Below, piece after piece: positions 17,647 to 26,322 of a DNA stretch of 64,000 nucleotides. The stretch is from the NCBI GenBank assembly GCA_963711725.1, contig CAVQFO010000018.1, positions 62,001-126,000 of the forward strand. The letters are read 5' to 3'. Positions within the stretch are counted from its first letter, which is position 1; each line of letters opens with the position of its first letter. This DNA comes from CAVQFO01 sp963711725. Lineage in GTDB: Bacteria > Pseudomonadota > Gammaproteobacteria > Nitrococcales > Aquisalimonadaceae. The notes beneath the pieces are model-generated. The model made no database searches, had not been told where the DNA came from, and saw nothing but the letters and a program-made list of their open reading frames with translations. Position numbers and translations under genes: made by a program.

Positions 17647-20337
17647 ATGGACAAACCGGCCGTCGCTACGCTGCGCGCCATTCCTCTCAAAGTGACGTTG
17701 CTTTACGTCGGCGTGGGTGTGCTGTGGATTCTGGGTTCCGACGCCGTTCTATTCGCCTTGGTTGGGGGCGGGCCGGATAGCCACTGGTATAACAGCGCCA
17801 AAGGGATCCTGTTCGTTGCCGTTACCGGCGGCGGGCTTTACCTCCTTCTACGATACTACGTACATCTCGCCATCCTCGGTATGCTCCGGGCGGAGCATAC
17901 CGAGCGCGATACTCGGCGCCTGCTGGGACGGCTTCCCATCGGAGTTGTGCATCTCGACGTCGCAGGCAAGATCCTCTACTGCAACGATGCGTACCTCCAA
18001 CTGTATCGGCGAATCGGCGAGCGGCTTTGGGGGCGATCGGTTTACGATCTGGTGGGGTCCGCGGAGGAAGCCGAAGGCATCAAGGCTCGGCTTCAGGACG
18101 CGAGCCGCAATGTGGAATGTTCCCGGCGCGAATTGATCCAAACCCGCCGGGCGGACGGCTCGCAGTTGGAAGTCCAGTTGGACTGGGCGTATCTGCGGGA
18201 CGAGCGCGAATCCATCGTAAGCCTGGTCGCGGCACACTTGGACGTGACGGAGCTGCATCGGGTCCGCCGGGCCTTGGAGCACAGCCGCAATCAGTATCGG
18301 ACCCTGGTGGAAAACGCCAATGAAGGGGTTTCCGTTATTCAGGGGGACTACCCACGCTACGCCAATCCCAAACTCCTGGAAATACTGGGTTACGAGTACG
18401 GCGCCTTCTTGGGAACGCCGTGGCGGGATTTCGTTCACCCGGACGACCTGGAGGAGGTTGAGCAACGTTTCCAGCGTCGCGCCGCGGGCGAACCGGCAAC
18501 CAGCCCGTATCACTTCCGGGTGGTTGATCGCAAAGGCAAGGCTCGCTGGATGGAGGCCAAGGCTACCTCTGTGCAATGGGAATCGGCACCGGCGGTGCTG
18601 ACGTTCCTGACCGATGTCACCTCGCGGGTCGAGGCCGAGGCGCACATCCAGTATCTCGCCCAGCACGACGAATTGACGGGGCTTCCCAATCGCAGTCTCT
18701 TCCTGGACCGCGCCAATCAAGCGATCGCCCACGCCCGTCGGGCTCATCGCGCCGTGGCCGTGCTCTATCTGGATTTAAATCGCTTCCAACGAATCAATGA
18801 TTCCCACGGCCACGAGGCCGGTGATCGGGTCATTCGCCAAGTGGCCGAACGGCTGGCGGCCGACCTGAGGGACGATGATTCCGTGGCGCGTATCTCCGGT
18901 GATGAATTCGGCATCCTGCTGGCGGACCTGGCCGACGTGGAGGATGTGCCGGCCATCGTCTCGCAGATCATGGACGGACTCGCTCGCCCCCTGGCCGCAG
19001 CGGGCCAGGAGATGTTCATTACCGCGAGCGTGGGGATAGCGGCTTATCCCCAGGATGGGGTGGACGCCGAGGAGCTGCTCAGAAACGCCGCCACCGCCAT
19101 GGATCAGGCTCGGGGTTCGGGGCGCAATCGGTATTCGTTCTTCGCCGAGGAGCTCAATGCCCGCGCAGCGGAACAACTCGAGCTGGAGGCAGCCCTGCGA
19201 CACGCCATCGACCGTGGTGAGCTGGAGCTTTTCTACCAACCCCAGGCGGACTTGAACACGGGGGAGATCGTGGCGGCGGAGGCCCTGCTTCGGTGGCGTC
19301 GGCCGGGCCACGGGATCGTCCCTCCGCTAAAGTTCATTCCCTTGCTGGAGGAAACGGCTCTGATCGTTCCCGTGGGCGAATGGGTACTGCAGGAGGCGTG
19401 CCGGGCCCAGCGCCGATGGCTGGAGCAGACTGGGCGGGATCTACGGGTGTGCGTGAACCTGTCCGCGCGGCAGCTGATGGACGCAGGTGCCGCCGACGCC
19501 GTGGCCGTGGCCCTCGCGGAGACCGGCATAACGCCGGGGCAACTGGAAATGGAGATTACCGAGTCCTGCCTGGTTACCGATCCCGAGCGCGCCGCGCACA
19601 TTCTGGAGGATATCAGTGGCCGTGGGGTGCGTATCGCGGTGGATGATTTCGGGATCGGCTATTCCGCCCTGAGTTACTTCCGCCGATTTGCCGTCGATTG
19701 CCTCAAGGTCGACAAGTCCTTTGTGCAGGACTCCGTTTCGGACCCCCAGACCGGCGAGTTGGTAAAGGCCATCGTGGCCATGGGACACAGTCTCAACCTG
19801 GATGTGGTGGCGGAGGGGGTCGAGACCGCCGGGCAACTGGGGCTGGTCCGGGGTCTGGGCTGTAATCGCCTGCAAGGTTACTACCTCAGTCGTCCGCTGG
19901 AGGAGGAGGTCTTTGTGCGGTTTCTGCGGGAAGGCCGTGTCCTGGAGTTGGCGGAAGGCCCCTCGGGAGCCGAGCCTCAGATCGTACTGCTGGCTGGCGC
20001 CCGGCTGGACAAGGAGCGCTTGGAGCGGGTGATTCGTACGGCGGGCTATAGGTCGGTGTCGGTCGGCAGCGTTGAGGCGGCTTTCGAGCAGTTGGCCACT
20101 CGGGGCGTGGCGGCGGTTGTCGCCGCTGGACCACTGGAAGAGCTTGAACCCTGGGAATTCCTGCGACGGGTCGAGTCATTGTACCCGGGGCCCTGCCGCC
20201 TCTTGTTCAGCGAAACGGCCGAGCAGGAAGCGCCTGCGGCGCCTTTGAGTTCGGCGTGGACGGACGACGAGTTGATCGCTGCGCTGCAGGCCGTGTTTCA
20301 GTCCGGTGCGGAGGGTGCATCCGCAAGCGGGCAATAA
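17647..20337 (+). CDS. Membrane-anchored PAS-GGDEF-EAL protein with C-terminal receiver-like domain
   Basis: 896 residues from ATG 17647 (AAGGAG seven bases upstream); an ATG at 17590 is less likely. There are two transmembrane segments near residues 13-37 (VTLLYVGVGVLWILGSDAVL) and 50-75. Two PAS domains follow (about 95-215 and 215-340). The GGDEF domain has LTGLPNRSLFLDRA and RISGDEFGILL (SGDEF). The EAL domain has EALLRWRRPG, NLSARQL, ITESCLV, DDFGIGYSAL, LKVDKSF and AEGVETA, with catalytic residues present. A degenerate receiver-like domain closes the protein (about 790-890). It is a tandem paralogue of the gene upstream and probably arose by duplication, with a different input end. The 3' end overlaps a convergent gene by 40 bp. 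Confidence 0.9.
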   Translation: MDKPAVATLRAIPLKVTLLYVGVGVLWILGSDAVLFALVGGGPDSHWYNSAKGILFVAVTGGGLYLLLRYYVHLAILGMLRAEHTERDTRRLLGRLPIGVVHLDVAGKILYCNDAYLQLYRRIGERLWGRSVYDLVGSAEEAEGIKARLQDASRNVECSRRELIQTRRADGSQLEVQLDWAYLRDERESIVSLVAAHLDVTELHRVRRALEHSRNQYRTLVENANEGVSVIQGDYPRYANPKLLEILGYEYGAFLGTPWRDFVHPDDLEEVEQRFQRRAAGEPATSPYHFRVVDRKGKARWMEAKATSVQWESAPAVLTFLTDVTSRVEAEAHIQYLAQHDELTGLPNRSLFLDRANQAIAHARRAHRAVAVLYLDLNRFQRINDSHGHEAGDRVIRQVAERLAADLRDDDSVARISGDEFGILLADLADVEDVPAIVSQIMDGLARPLAAAGQEMFITASVGIAAYPQDGVDAEELLRNAATAMDQARGSGRNRYSFFAEELNARAAEQLELEAALRHAIDRGELELFYQPQADLNTGEIVAAEALLRWRRPGHGIVPPLKFIPLLEETALIVPVGEWVLQEACRAQRRWLEQTGRDLRVCVNLSARQLMDAGAADAVAVALAETGITPGQLEMEITESCLVTDPERAAHILEDISGRGVRIAVDDFGIGYSALSYFRRFAVDCLKVDKSFVQDSVSDPQTGELVKAIVAMGHSLNLDVVAEGVETAGQLGLVRGLGCNRLQGYYLSRPLEEEVFVRFLREGRVLELAEGPSGAEPQIVLLAGARLDKERLERVIRTAGYRSVSVGSVEAAFEQLATRGVAAVVAAGPLEELEPWEFLRRVESLYPGPCRLLFSETAEQEAPAAPLSSAWTDDELIAALQAVFQSGAEGASASGQ

Positions 20338-20826
20338 GGAGGAAGGTACCGGCGGCGCAGGAATTCGATCAGGAGGGCGGCCTCTTCATCGGGCAGCACA
20401 CCGCCGCCGCTGCCCCCGTGGGCGGTGCGGTAAGCCGCCCGCACGGAGCTTGGGGCGCCGTCCGGGCTCGCTTTGAGTTCCTCGAAGCTGCCCCACCAAT
20501 GGATCTCGAACGCCGGCGCGGTAATGTGGTTGAGCGCCTCACGCACGGGTTCGGCCAGGCCCACGACCTCGATGGCCGCAATCATGTCCTGGGTGTGATC
20601 CTTGATGTCGATCAGTGCTGCCTGCCGGAATCCCCAGCGCTGAGGTTCGATGCGCCACAGGTAATGGGCTAGTTCGCTTCGGTTGCGGAACCATTGCAGC
20701 ACCTCCGCCGGATTCGCCCGAGGGTGTTGTTCCCCGGGTCAGAAGAGCGGTGCGAAAACGCCGGGGATCGCGCTCGGCGCAAATTCGGCTTGCGCGATCC
20801 AGTTCCTGTCCTTCCCATTCGTACAT
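20298..20826 (-). CDS. Conserved-looking protein of unknown function, with one frame break
   Basis: Not recognised. The N-terminal 34 or so residues (MYEWEGQELDRASRI) run from ATG 20826, with AGGAGA 11 nt upstream. The remainder (RANPAEVLQWFRNRSELAHY, then FRQAALIDIKDHTQDM and FEIHWWGSFEELKA) is in the next frame. Deleting one base of the four-C run at 20732-20735 (GGGG on the coding strand) joins them into 175 residues with a smooth sequence at the junction. No signal peptide or membrane segment. It is divergent from yjbQ and overlaps the preceding EAL gene by 40 bp tail to tail. The middle ATG at 20702 would give a shorter 134-residue product. Confidence 0.6.
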
Positions 20827-20923
20827 TGGCCAAGGGTTCTCCTGATTGGGAGCGGGGCGTCGGTTGGTTAGTATCGCAATTGCGAACGCGAGTTTCCTCA
20901 AGGAACAAGCCGGGTGCTTCTCC

Positions 20924-21340
20924 ATGAGCTATCAGACTGAACTTACCATCGCCAGCCGCGGACGTGGCAGTACGGAGATCACCGCGCAGGTGGCGGACGC
21001 GGTTTCCGATTCCGGGATTCGGACCGGGATATGCAGCGTCTTTCTCCAGCACACCAGTGCCTCGCTGCTGATCTGTGAAAACGCCGATCCCACGGTTCGC
21101 GACGATCTGGAGCGTTTCATGGAGCGCATGGCCCCGGACGGCGATCCCCTGTTCCGGCATACGGCGGAGGGGCCGGACGACATGCCGGCACATGTGCGCA
21201 GCGTGCTGACCGGCGTTTCACTCGCCATTCCCATCACCTCCGGCGCATTGAATCTGGGGACTTGGCAAGGGATTTACCTGTGGGAACATCGCCATAGGCC
21301 CCATCGCCGCAGGGTCACCATTACCGTGGTCGGGGAGTGA
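20924..21340 (+). CDS. yjbQ: YjbQ/UPF0047 family protein (secondary thiamine-phosphate synthase family)
   Basis: 138 residues from ATG 20924 (MSYQTELTIASRGRG), the family's normal length. Diagnostic stretches are LQHTSASLLICENADPTVR, HTAEGPDDMPAHVRSVLTG, LNLGTWQGIYLWEHR and the C-terminal RRVTITVVGE. Family members can show weak thiamine-phosphate synthase activity, but the physiological role is unsettled. Next comes the DUF1820 gene. Confidence 0.92.
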   Translation: MSYQTELTIASRGRGSTEITAQVADAVSDSGIRTGICSVFLQHTSASLLICENADPTVRDDLERFMERMAPDGDPLFRHTAEGPDDMPAHVRSVLTGVSLAIPITSGALNLGTWQGIYLWEHRHRPHRRRVTITVVGE

Positions 21341-21412
21341 AAGGAGCTCCGTCTACTTCATCCGGAAGGTATGATATTCTGCCCGGCCGTCACCATCGAA
21401 CCAGCCCGCAAA

Positions 21413-21748
21413 ATGACCAATAAACGCATTTACAAGGTAATTTTCGTTAACCAGGGCCAAGTCTACGAGATCTACGCTCATTCGGTCGGTCAGGGTGATC
21501 TGTTCGGTTTCGTGCAGGTCGAGGCCTTGAGCTTCGGCCAGCGGACCCAGGTGGTGGTCGATCCCAGCGAAGAGAAACTGAAAACGGAATTCAGCGGCGT
21601 GAAACGGACCTATATCCCCATGCACGCCATCGTCCGGATCGACGAGGTGGAAAAAGAGGGGGTCGGCAAGATCAGCGACGCCAGCGGAAACGTCACCCCC
21701 TTTCCCGTCTCCGTCTACGGCCCGAACGGGCCCGGAGACAAGAAATAG
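21413..21748 (+). CDS. DUF1820 family protein
   Basis: 111 residues from ATG 21413 (MTNKRIYKVIFVNQGQVYEI). The sequence GDLFGFVQVEALSFG and YIPMHAIVRIDEVEKEG matches a small protein family widespread in gammaproteobacteria and labelled DUF1820. It is soluble with a predicted beta-rich fold; the function is not established. It may be co-transcribed with yjbQ (72-bp gap). The C-terminal tail YGPNGPGDKK is low complexity. Confidence 0.75.
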   Translation: MTNKRIYKVIFVNQGQVYEIYAHSVGQGDLFGFVQVEALSFGQRTQVVVDPSEEKLKTEFSGVKRTYIPMHAIVRIDEVEKEGVGKISDASGNVTPFPVSVYGPNGPGDKK

Positions 21749-21843
21749 CGGCGGGGCCGGCCCGCGCATTGCACGAAACCGGGTTCTGGTTTAACCTCTG
21801 CGGCCGATATGCAGCCGGTTCGAGTGGCTGCGGAAAGATTTCA

Positions 21844-21934
<91 letters not shown>

Positions 21935-21943
21935 CAAACAAAG

Positions 21944-21975
21944 ACGGGGTCCCAAACGGGACCCCGTTTTTGTTT
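21944..21975 (+). terminator. Terminator hairpin after tRNA-Ser(GGA), repeat copy 1
   Basis: A perfect 10-bp stem ACGGGGTCCC-AAAC-GGGACCCCGT is followed by a T-rich tail. The same hairpin recurs with one G-T wobble at the start of copies 2 (22213-) and 3 (22481-), so the array would carry three successive terminators. Confidence 0.85.
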
Positions 21976-22120
21976 GTGCTGAATAGCTGGGGATTCGAAC
22001 CCTCGGTACCCAAACAATCCGGGTTCGATAATGGCGGCATGGAAGCCGCCATGACGCCCCGCAACGCGGGGCGCCCGAAGGGCGAGGGGCAGGAAGCCCC
22101 GAGTCAATCCCTCCCTCTCA

Positions 22121-22153
22121 CCCTTTCTGAAGCCTCAATGGCTTCAGAAAGGG
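22121..22153. repeat. 14-bp perfect hairpin in repeat copy 1
   Basis: CCCTTTCTGAAGCC (22121-22134), loop TCAAT, then GGCTTCAGAAAGGG (22140-22153). The stem is fully conserved in copy 2 (22390-22422), while flanking bases differ, which suggests selection or recent duplication. Confidence 0.85.
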
Positions 22154-22389
22154 TCATAGGACGCCTAACCCCGGGGTCACATGTCTCTGCCGAAGGTCGG
22201 TTCCGGTTCGGACGGGGTCCCAAACGGGGCCCCGTTTTTGTTTGTGGTGAATAGTTGGGGATTCGAACCCTCGGTACCCAAACAATCCGGGTTCGATAAT
22301 GGCGGCACGGAAGCCACCATGACGCCCCGCAACGCGGGGCGCCCGAAGGGCGAGGGGCAGGAAGCCCCGAGTCAATCCCTCCCTCTCCA

Positions 22390-22422
22390 CCCTTTCTGAA
22401 GCCTCAATGGCTTCAGAAAGGG
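22390..22422. repeat. 14-bp perfect hairpin in repeat copy 2
   Basis: Identical stem and TCAAT loop to the hairpin at 22121-22153. Copy 2 has one extra C before it, while the GGCGGC hairpin upstream in this copy has picked up a mismatch (GCCACC). Confidence 0.85.
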
Positions 22423-22651
22423 TTATTGGACGTCCCCCCGGGATTACGTGTGTCTGCCGAAGGTTGATTCCGGTGCGGAAGGGGTCCCAAACGGGGCCCC
22501 GTTTTTGTTTGTGCTGAAAAGTTGGGGATTCGAATCCTCGGTACCCCAAAAGAGCCCGGGTTCCGTTGGTACCGGAAATATTGGTCATGTCCCTGCGAGT
22601 TGGGGGCCGCAGCCGTGCTCCGGTCCGGCGCGCGTCCGGAAGGATCCCGGC

Positions 22652-22680
22652 TTGCGGCTGCCGCAACCCTGGTGTAGCTT
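22652..22680 (+). promoter_or_regulatory. Predicted promoter of the 4.5S RNA gene
   Basis: TTGCGG (22652-22657), 17-bp spacer, TAGCTT (22675-22680). The predicted start at about 22687-22689 coincides with the 5' end of the RNA derived from its base pairing. The same TAGCTT -10 hexamer occurs at the hrcA promoter. Confidence 0.6.
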
Positions 22681-22688
22681 ACTGCCCC

Positions 22689-22800
22689 GGCGGTTGGCGT
22701 CGGTCCCCCCGCGACGATAAGCTGCAAACCCCGTCAGGCCCGGAAGGGAGCAGCGGTAGCAGTGGACTCGGGCGCCGGGGTGTGGCTGGCGTCGACTGCC
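22689..22800 (+). ncRNA. ffs: Signal recognition particle RNA, 4.5S (small bacterial type)
   Basis: About 112 nt. The apical domain has the invariant GTCAGGCCCGGAAGGGAGCA (GGAA tetraloop plus symmetric loop), which binds Ffh. The ends pair as a long helix: GGCGGTTGGCGTC at the 5' side with GGCGTCGACTGCC at the 3' side, allowing G-U pairs. A T-rich stretch (22801-22812) follows and probably terminates it. The RNA forms SRP with Ffh for co-translational targeting of membrane proteins. Its position just before dnaX matches other gammaproteobacteria. Confidence 0.95.
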
Positions 22801-23065
22801 TCTTTATTTTTTCCCCGGATCTCCCTACGGCCAGCGTGTCCGCCGGTCGTCCGTTCCGCGTTAACCCAGTTCATCAGGTAGTATCGGCCTGCCACTCCAC
22901 CGGTCGGAGTCGTCGGGATATGGCAATCCCTCCTGAAGGGTTGGCCGCAACAGCGTCGACCCGATCCGGGTGTTACAATTTCCGCTGGTTTCGTTGCCGG
23001 ATGCCGAGACGCCGGTCAACCGGGCGGGAGCTGTCGAGCATGATTTTGGGAACGAGAAGGGACCT

Positions 23066-24802
23066 ATGAGCTATCAGGTGCTGGCCCGGAAATACCGCCC
23101 CCGGAGTTTTGGGGAAATGGCGGGGCAGGAGCACGTCCTGCGGGCTCTGATAAATGGCCTGGAGCACGACCGGCTTCACCATGCGTATCTGTTCACGGGG
23201 ACGCGCGGCGTGGGCAAGACCACCGTGGCGCGCATCTTGGCGAAATGCCTTAACTGCGAACCGGGCGTGACCGCCGAGCCGTGTGGAGAGTGCGCCGCCT
23301 GCCTGGAAATCGATCAGGGGCGGTTCGTGGATCTGATCGAGGTGGATGCCGCTTCACGCACGCGGGTGGAAGACACCCGGGAACTGCTGGACAACGTGCA
23401 GTACGCGCCGACTCGGGGCCGCTACAAGGTGTACCTCATCGACGAGGTCCACATGTTGTCCACTCACAGTTTCAACGCCTTGCTCAAGACGCTTGAGGAA
23501 CCACCGCCCCACGTGAAGTTCCTGCTGGCGACCACGGATCCGCAGAAAGTCCCCGTGACCATCCTTTCACGCTGCCTACAGTTCAATCTCAAACGCCTGC
23601 CTGCCGAGCTGATCGTCGGTCATCTGGAGCAGATTGCGGGGCGAGAAGGGATTGCCACGGAGGCGAACGCGCTGCGCCGGTTGGCTCGGGCCGCGGACGG
23701 CAGCATGCGCGACGCGCTGAGTCTGACCGATCAGGCCATTGCCTTCGGTGGCGGTGCCGTCAACGACGAAGACGTCAAGGCCATGCTGGGCAGCATTGAG
23801 GACGACAGCGTCCTGGAGATCCTGGAGGCACTGGCGGAAGGCGATGGGGCCGGTCTTTTGGAGGCAGTGGATCGGCTCAGCGAACGGGCACCGGACTTTC
23901 AGGAGGTCCTGGCCGCCTTGCTGGGCATGCTGCACACCCTGAGTTTGATGCAGACCATTCCCGGCGTGGTTGGAGATGAGATGCCGGATCGGGATCGTAT
24001 TGAAGCCTTGGCGTCGCGCCTTGGGCCCGAGGATGTGCAATTGTTCTATCAGATTGCACTGATTGGCCGCCGGGACCTGCCATTGGCTCCGGAACCCCGG
24101 ATCGGCCTGGAGATGGTGCTGTTGCGGATGCTCGCTTTCCAGCCGGCGGGACCGGGCGATCCCGCGCCGCGATCGCGGCCGCGCACCCCCGTCAAGGCGC
24201 CGGGGGTCGAGAGTGGCATGCCGACACCGGCTCCGAAGCCTGTTGCATCCCCGGCGCCGAGGGCTGAACAGCCGACGCCCGCCGTTGCCGATGCGCCATC
24301 CGCGGAGGAAGCTACTCCCGCGCCCGAGACTACACCCGCGCCGGAGGCCGCACCCGCGCTAGAGGCCGCCGAAGCGCCCGCCAGTGCGCTGCCGGAGGGC
24401 GCGGCGGACGAGTGGCACGCGCTGCTCGATCAGCTGGGTCTGGGCGGCATGGCCTATGCCCTCGCGACCCAGTGTGTCTGGGGCGGGCGCGAAGGGGAGG
24501 TGGTTACACTCCGGCTGGACTCGGCCCACGAGCATCTGCGCAACGCGTTGTTCGAGGCGCGGATTGAAAAGGCCCTGGGCGATCATTACGGCGCCGCGGT
24601 CCGCCTGAGGATTCAAGTGGGGGAGACCGGCGGTGTCGACACGCCGGCGGAGCGTTCAGTCAAGGCCGAGCAGGAACGGATGGAGGCTGCGCGCCGGGCC
24701 ATCGCGGAGGATCCTCATGTGGCGGCCATGAAAGAGGCCTTCGACGCCCAGGTGATGGACGATTCGATCCAGCCCGTGCGCTCGCAATCGGGCGATTCCT
24801 GA
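23066..24802 (+). CDS. dnaX: DNA polymerase III subunit gamma/tau
   Basis: 578 residues from ATG 23066 (MSYQVLARKYRPRSFGEMAG), with GAGAAGGGA upstream; an in-frame upstream start is not needed. Walker A is GTRGVGKTT. A zinc module C-x8-CGECAAC, the Walker B region YLIDEVHMLSTHSFNALLKT and sensor 1 follow, so this is the clamp-loader ATPase. Residues 370-460 are a Pro/Ala-rich linker, and the C-terminal domain (tau) binds the polymerase alpha subunit and helicase. I see no A-AAA-AAG type slippery site, so production of a separate gamma form is not supported by sequence. ebfC and recR follow, the standard order. Confidence 0.96.
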   Translation: MSYQVLARKYRPRSFGEMAGQEHVLRALINGLEHDRLHHAYLFTGTRGVGKTTVARILAKCLNCEPGVTAEPCGECAACLEIDQGRFVDLIEVDAASRTRVEDTRELLDNVQYAPTRGRYKVYLIDEVHMLSTHSFNALLKTLEEPPPHVKFLLATTDPQKVPVTILSRCLQFNLKRLPAELIVGHLEQIAGREGIATEANALRRLARAADGSMRDALSLTDQAIAFGGGAVNDEDVKAMLGSIEDDSVLEILEALAEGDGAGLLEAVDRLSERAPDFQEVLAALLGMLHTLSLMQTIPGVVGDEMPDRDRIEALASRLGPEDVQLFYQIALIGRRDLPLAPEPRIGLEMVLLRMLAFQPAGPGDPAPRSRPRTPVKAPGVESGMPTPAPKPVASPAPRAEQPTPAVADAPSAEEATPAPETTPAPEAAPALEAAEAPASALPEGAADEWHALLDQLGLGGMAYALATQCVWGGREGEVVTLRLDSAHEHLRNALFEARIEKALGDHYGAAVRLRIQVGETGGVDTPAERSVKAEQERMEAARRAIAEDPHVAAMKEAFDAQVMDDSIQPVRSQSGDS

Positions 24803-24983
24803 ACGCGGCGTCCTGCGGCGCGGAGTTGGGCCTGCCGTGGAGCGAAATACGCAGGGACTTGATGGAATCTTCGAGTTTGGTGTATTGACGAACGGGCCGC
24901 GGGCTCCAAGATCACCAAAGAGGCGGTTTACCCCGCGCGGCGGTCGCGCGGATTCATGACAAATGCAGGTTAGGAGAGACGAC

Positions 24984-25307
24984 ATGAAAGGCGGTTTGGG
25001 AAACCTGATGAAGCAGGCCCAGAAGATGCAGGAGGACATGCAGCGCGCCCAGGAGGAAATCGCGCGCATGGAAATCACCGGCCAGGCCGGGGGCGGAATG
25101 GTGAGTGTGATCATGAACGGGCGCCACGAAGTGCGTAAGGTCGATATCGACGACAGCCTGTTCGAGGACGACAAGGACATGATCGCCGATCTCGTCGCCG
25201 CCGCGTTTAACGACGCCTCGCGCAAGCTCGAGGCGGAGGTACAGGAGCGCATGTCCGGTATGACCGCCGGCATGGGCCTGCCCCCGGGCATGAAACTTCC
25301 TTTCTGA
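24984..25307 (+). CDS. ebfC: YbaB/EbfC family nucleoid-associated protein
   Basis: 107 residues from ATG 24984 (MKGGLGNLMKQAQKMQEDMQ), with AGGAGA upstream. The N-terminal helix is followed by ITGQAGGGMVSVIMNGRHEV and VAAAFNDASRKLEAEVQ, typical for the family. It is a homodimeric DNA-binding protein, encoded between dnaX and recR in most bacteria; roles in nucleoid structure and gene regulation have been reported. Confidence 0.95.
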   Translation: MKGGLGNLMKQAQKMQEDMQRAQEEIARMEITGQAGGGMVSVIMNGRHEVRKVDIDDSLFEDDKDMIADLVAAAFNDASRKLEAEVQERMSGMTAGMGLPPGMKLPF

Positions 25308-25353
25308 CGGCGCCGCCTCACGAGGCTTCGTTCCATTCCGACCGGGTATCCTA

Positions 25354-25953
25354 ATGGCCTTCTCGCCGCTGATTGACCAATTGATCGAGGGCCTGCGCTG
25401 CCTCCCCGGCGTAGGGCCCAAGTCTGCCCAACGGATGGCCTTTCACCTGTTGCAGCACGATCGGCCCGGAGCCGTGAGGCTCGCCGGTGCGTTGGAGCGG
25501 GCGGTGGAGAACGTTGGCCGTTGCGGCCGTTGCCGCGTGCTGACGGAGGAGGCGGTTTGTCATATCTGCCGGAACGCGTCCCGAGACCAGTCACTGCTGT
25601 GTCTGGTGGAAAGCCCGGCGGATGTGTTCGCCCTGGAGCAGGCCACGGACTACCGGGGTCTGTATTTCGTGCTCATGGGTCACCTCTCGCCGTTGGACGG
25701 CATCGGCCCGGGCGAGCTGGGCCTGGATCTTCTGGAGGAGCGGCTCAAGGAGGGGGAGGTGGCGGAGATGATCCTGGCCACGAACCCGACCGTGGAGGGC
25801 GAAGCGACCGCTCAATACATCGCGGAGCTTGGAAGGGACTATGGTGTCCGCGCGAGCCGTATTGCCCATGGTGTACCGGTGGGCGGCGAGCTGGAATATG
25901 TGGACAGTGGGACTCTTTCCCATGCCTTCATGGGTCGCCGCGACTATCAATAG
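25354..25953 (+). CDS. recR: Recombination mediator RecR
   Basis: 199 residues, the usual size. The helix-hairpin-helix LPGVGPKSAQRMAFHLL comes first, then a four-cysteine zinc finger (CGRCRVLTEEAVCHIC), a Toprim domain (LCLVESPADVFALEQ, ILATNPTVEGEATAQYI) and the C-terminal GVPVGGELEYVDSGTLSHA. RecR acts with RecF or RecO to load RecA on SSB-coated single-strand gaps. It lies 46 bp after ebfC. Confidence 0.97.
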   Translation: MAFSPLIDQLIEGLRCLPGVGPKSAQRMAFHLLQHDRPGAVRLAGALERAVENVGRCGRCRVLTEEAVCHICRNASRDQSLLCLVESPADVFALEQATDYRGLYFVLMGHLSPLDGIGPGELGLDLLEERLKEGEVAEMILATNPTVEGEATAQYIAELGRDYGVRASRIAHGVPVGGELEYVDSGTLSHAFMGRRDYQ

Positions 25954-25968
25954 TCAAGGAGGAGGCGA

Positions 25969-26313
25969 ATGACCGATTGCATCTTCTGCAAAATGATTCA
26001 GGGCGAAATCGAACCGGACGTGGTCAAGGAGACCGACCGCGTTATCGCGTTTCGCGACATCAATCCCCAGGCGCCGGTCCACATCCTGGTGGTCCCCAAG
26101 GAACATATCGCCACGGTGAACGACCTTTCCGACGAGCACGGCCCCCTGCTGGGCGAGCTGTATCTCGTGGTTCGGGATGTGGCGCGCGAACAGGGGTTCG
26201 CGGAGGACGGCTTCCGCACCGTGATGAACTGCCAGGAACAGGCGGGGCAGGCCGTATTTCACATTCACCTGCACGTGTTGGCCGGCCGACGCATGCACTG
26301 GCCGCCGGGCTAG
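25969..26313 (+). CDS. HIT family protein (HinT-like purine nucleoside phosphoramidase)
   Basis: 114 residues with a very strong ribosome site (AGGAGGAGGCGA). CIFCKMIQGEI is the N-terminal zinc-type motif, followed by HILVVPKEHIATVNDL and the catalytic histidine triad FHIHLHVLAGR. HinT enzymes hydrolyse adenosine 5'-phosphoramidates such as lysyl-AMP. The gene is 16 bp after recR and ends 10 bp from the convergent rsgA. Confidence 0.93.
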   Translation: MTDCIFCKMIQGEIEPDVVKETDRVIAFRDINPQAPVHILVVPKEHIATVNDLSDEHGPLLGELYLVVRDVAREQGFAEDGFRTVMNCQEQAGQAVFHIHLHVLAGRRMHWPPG

Positions 26314-26322
26314 AGGCCCGCC

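Larger units (their letters stand above)
21943..22565 (+). repeat. Tandem repeat of about 268 bp (2.3 copies) downstream of tRNA-Ser(GGA)
   Basis: GGGGTCCCAAAC recurs at 21946, 22214 and 22481, giving periods of 268 and 267 bp; copies 1 and 2 are near identical and copy 3 stops near 22565. Each full unit holds, in order: a terminator-like hairpin; an inverted copy of the tRNA T-arm (GATTCGAACCCTCGGTACC); a GGCGGC/GCCGCC hairpin; a GCCCCGC-AAC-GCGGGGC hairpin; a direct copy of the tRNA 3' end (AATCCCTCCCTCTC); and a 14-bp perfect hairpin ending GGCTTCAGAAAGGG. There is no plausible protein gene. The layout resembles the E. coli tyrT repeats that yield rtT RNA, but no sequence relationship is claimed. 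Confidence 0.9.

Noticed and set aside
23066..24802. Programmed -1 frameshift for a dnaX gamma subunit
   Set aside because: No A-AAA-AAG or comparable slippery heptamer with a downstream stem was seen; only the tau-length product is supported.
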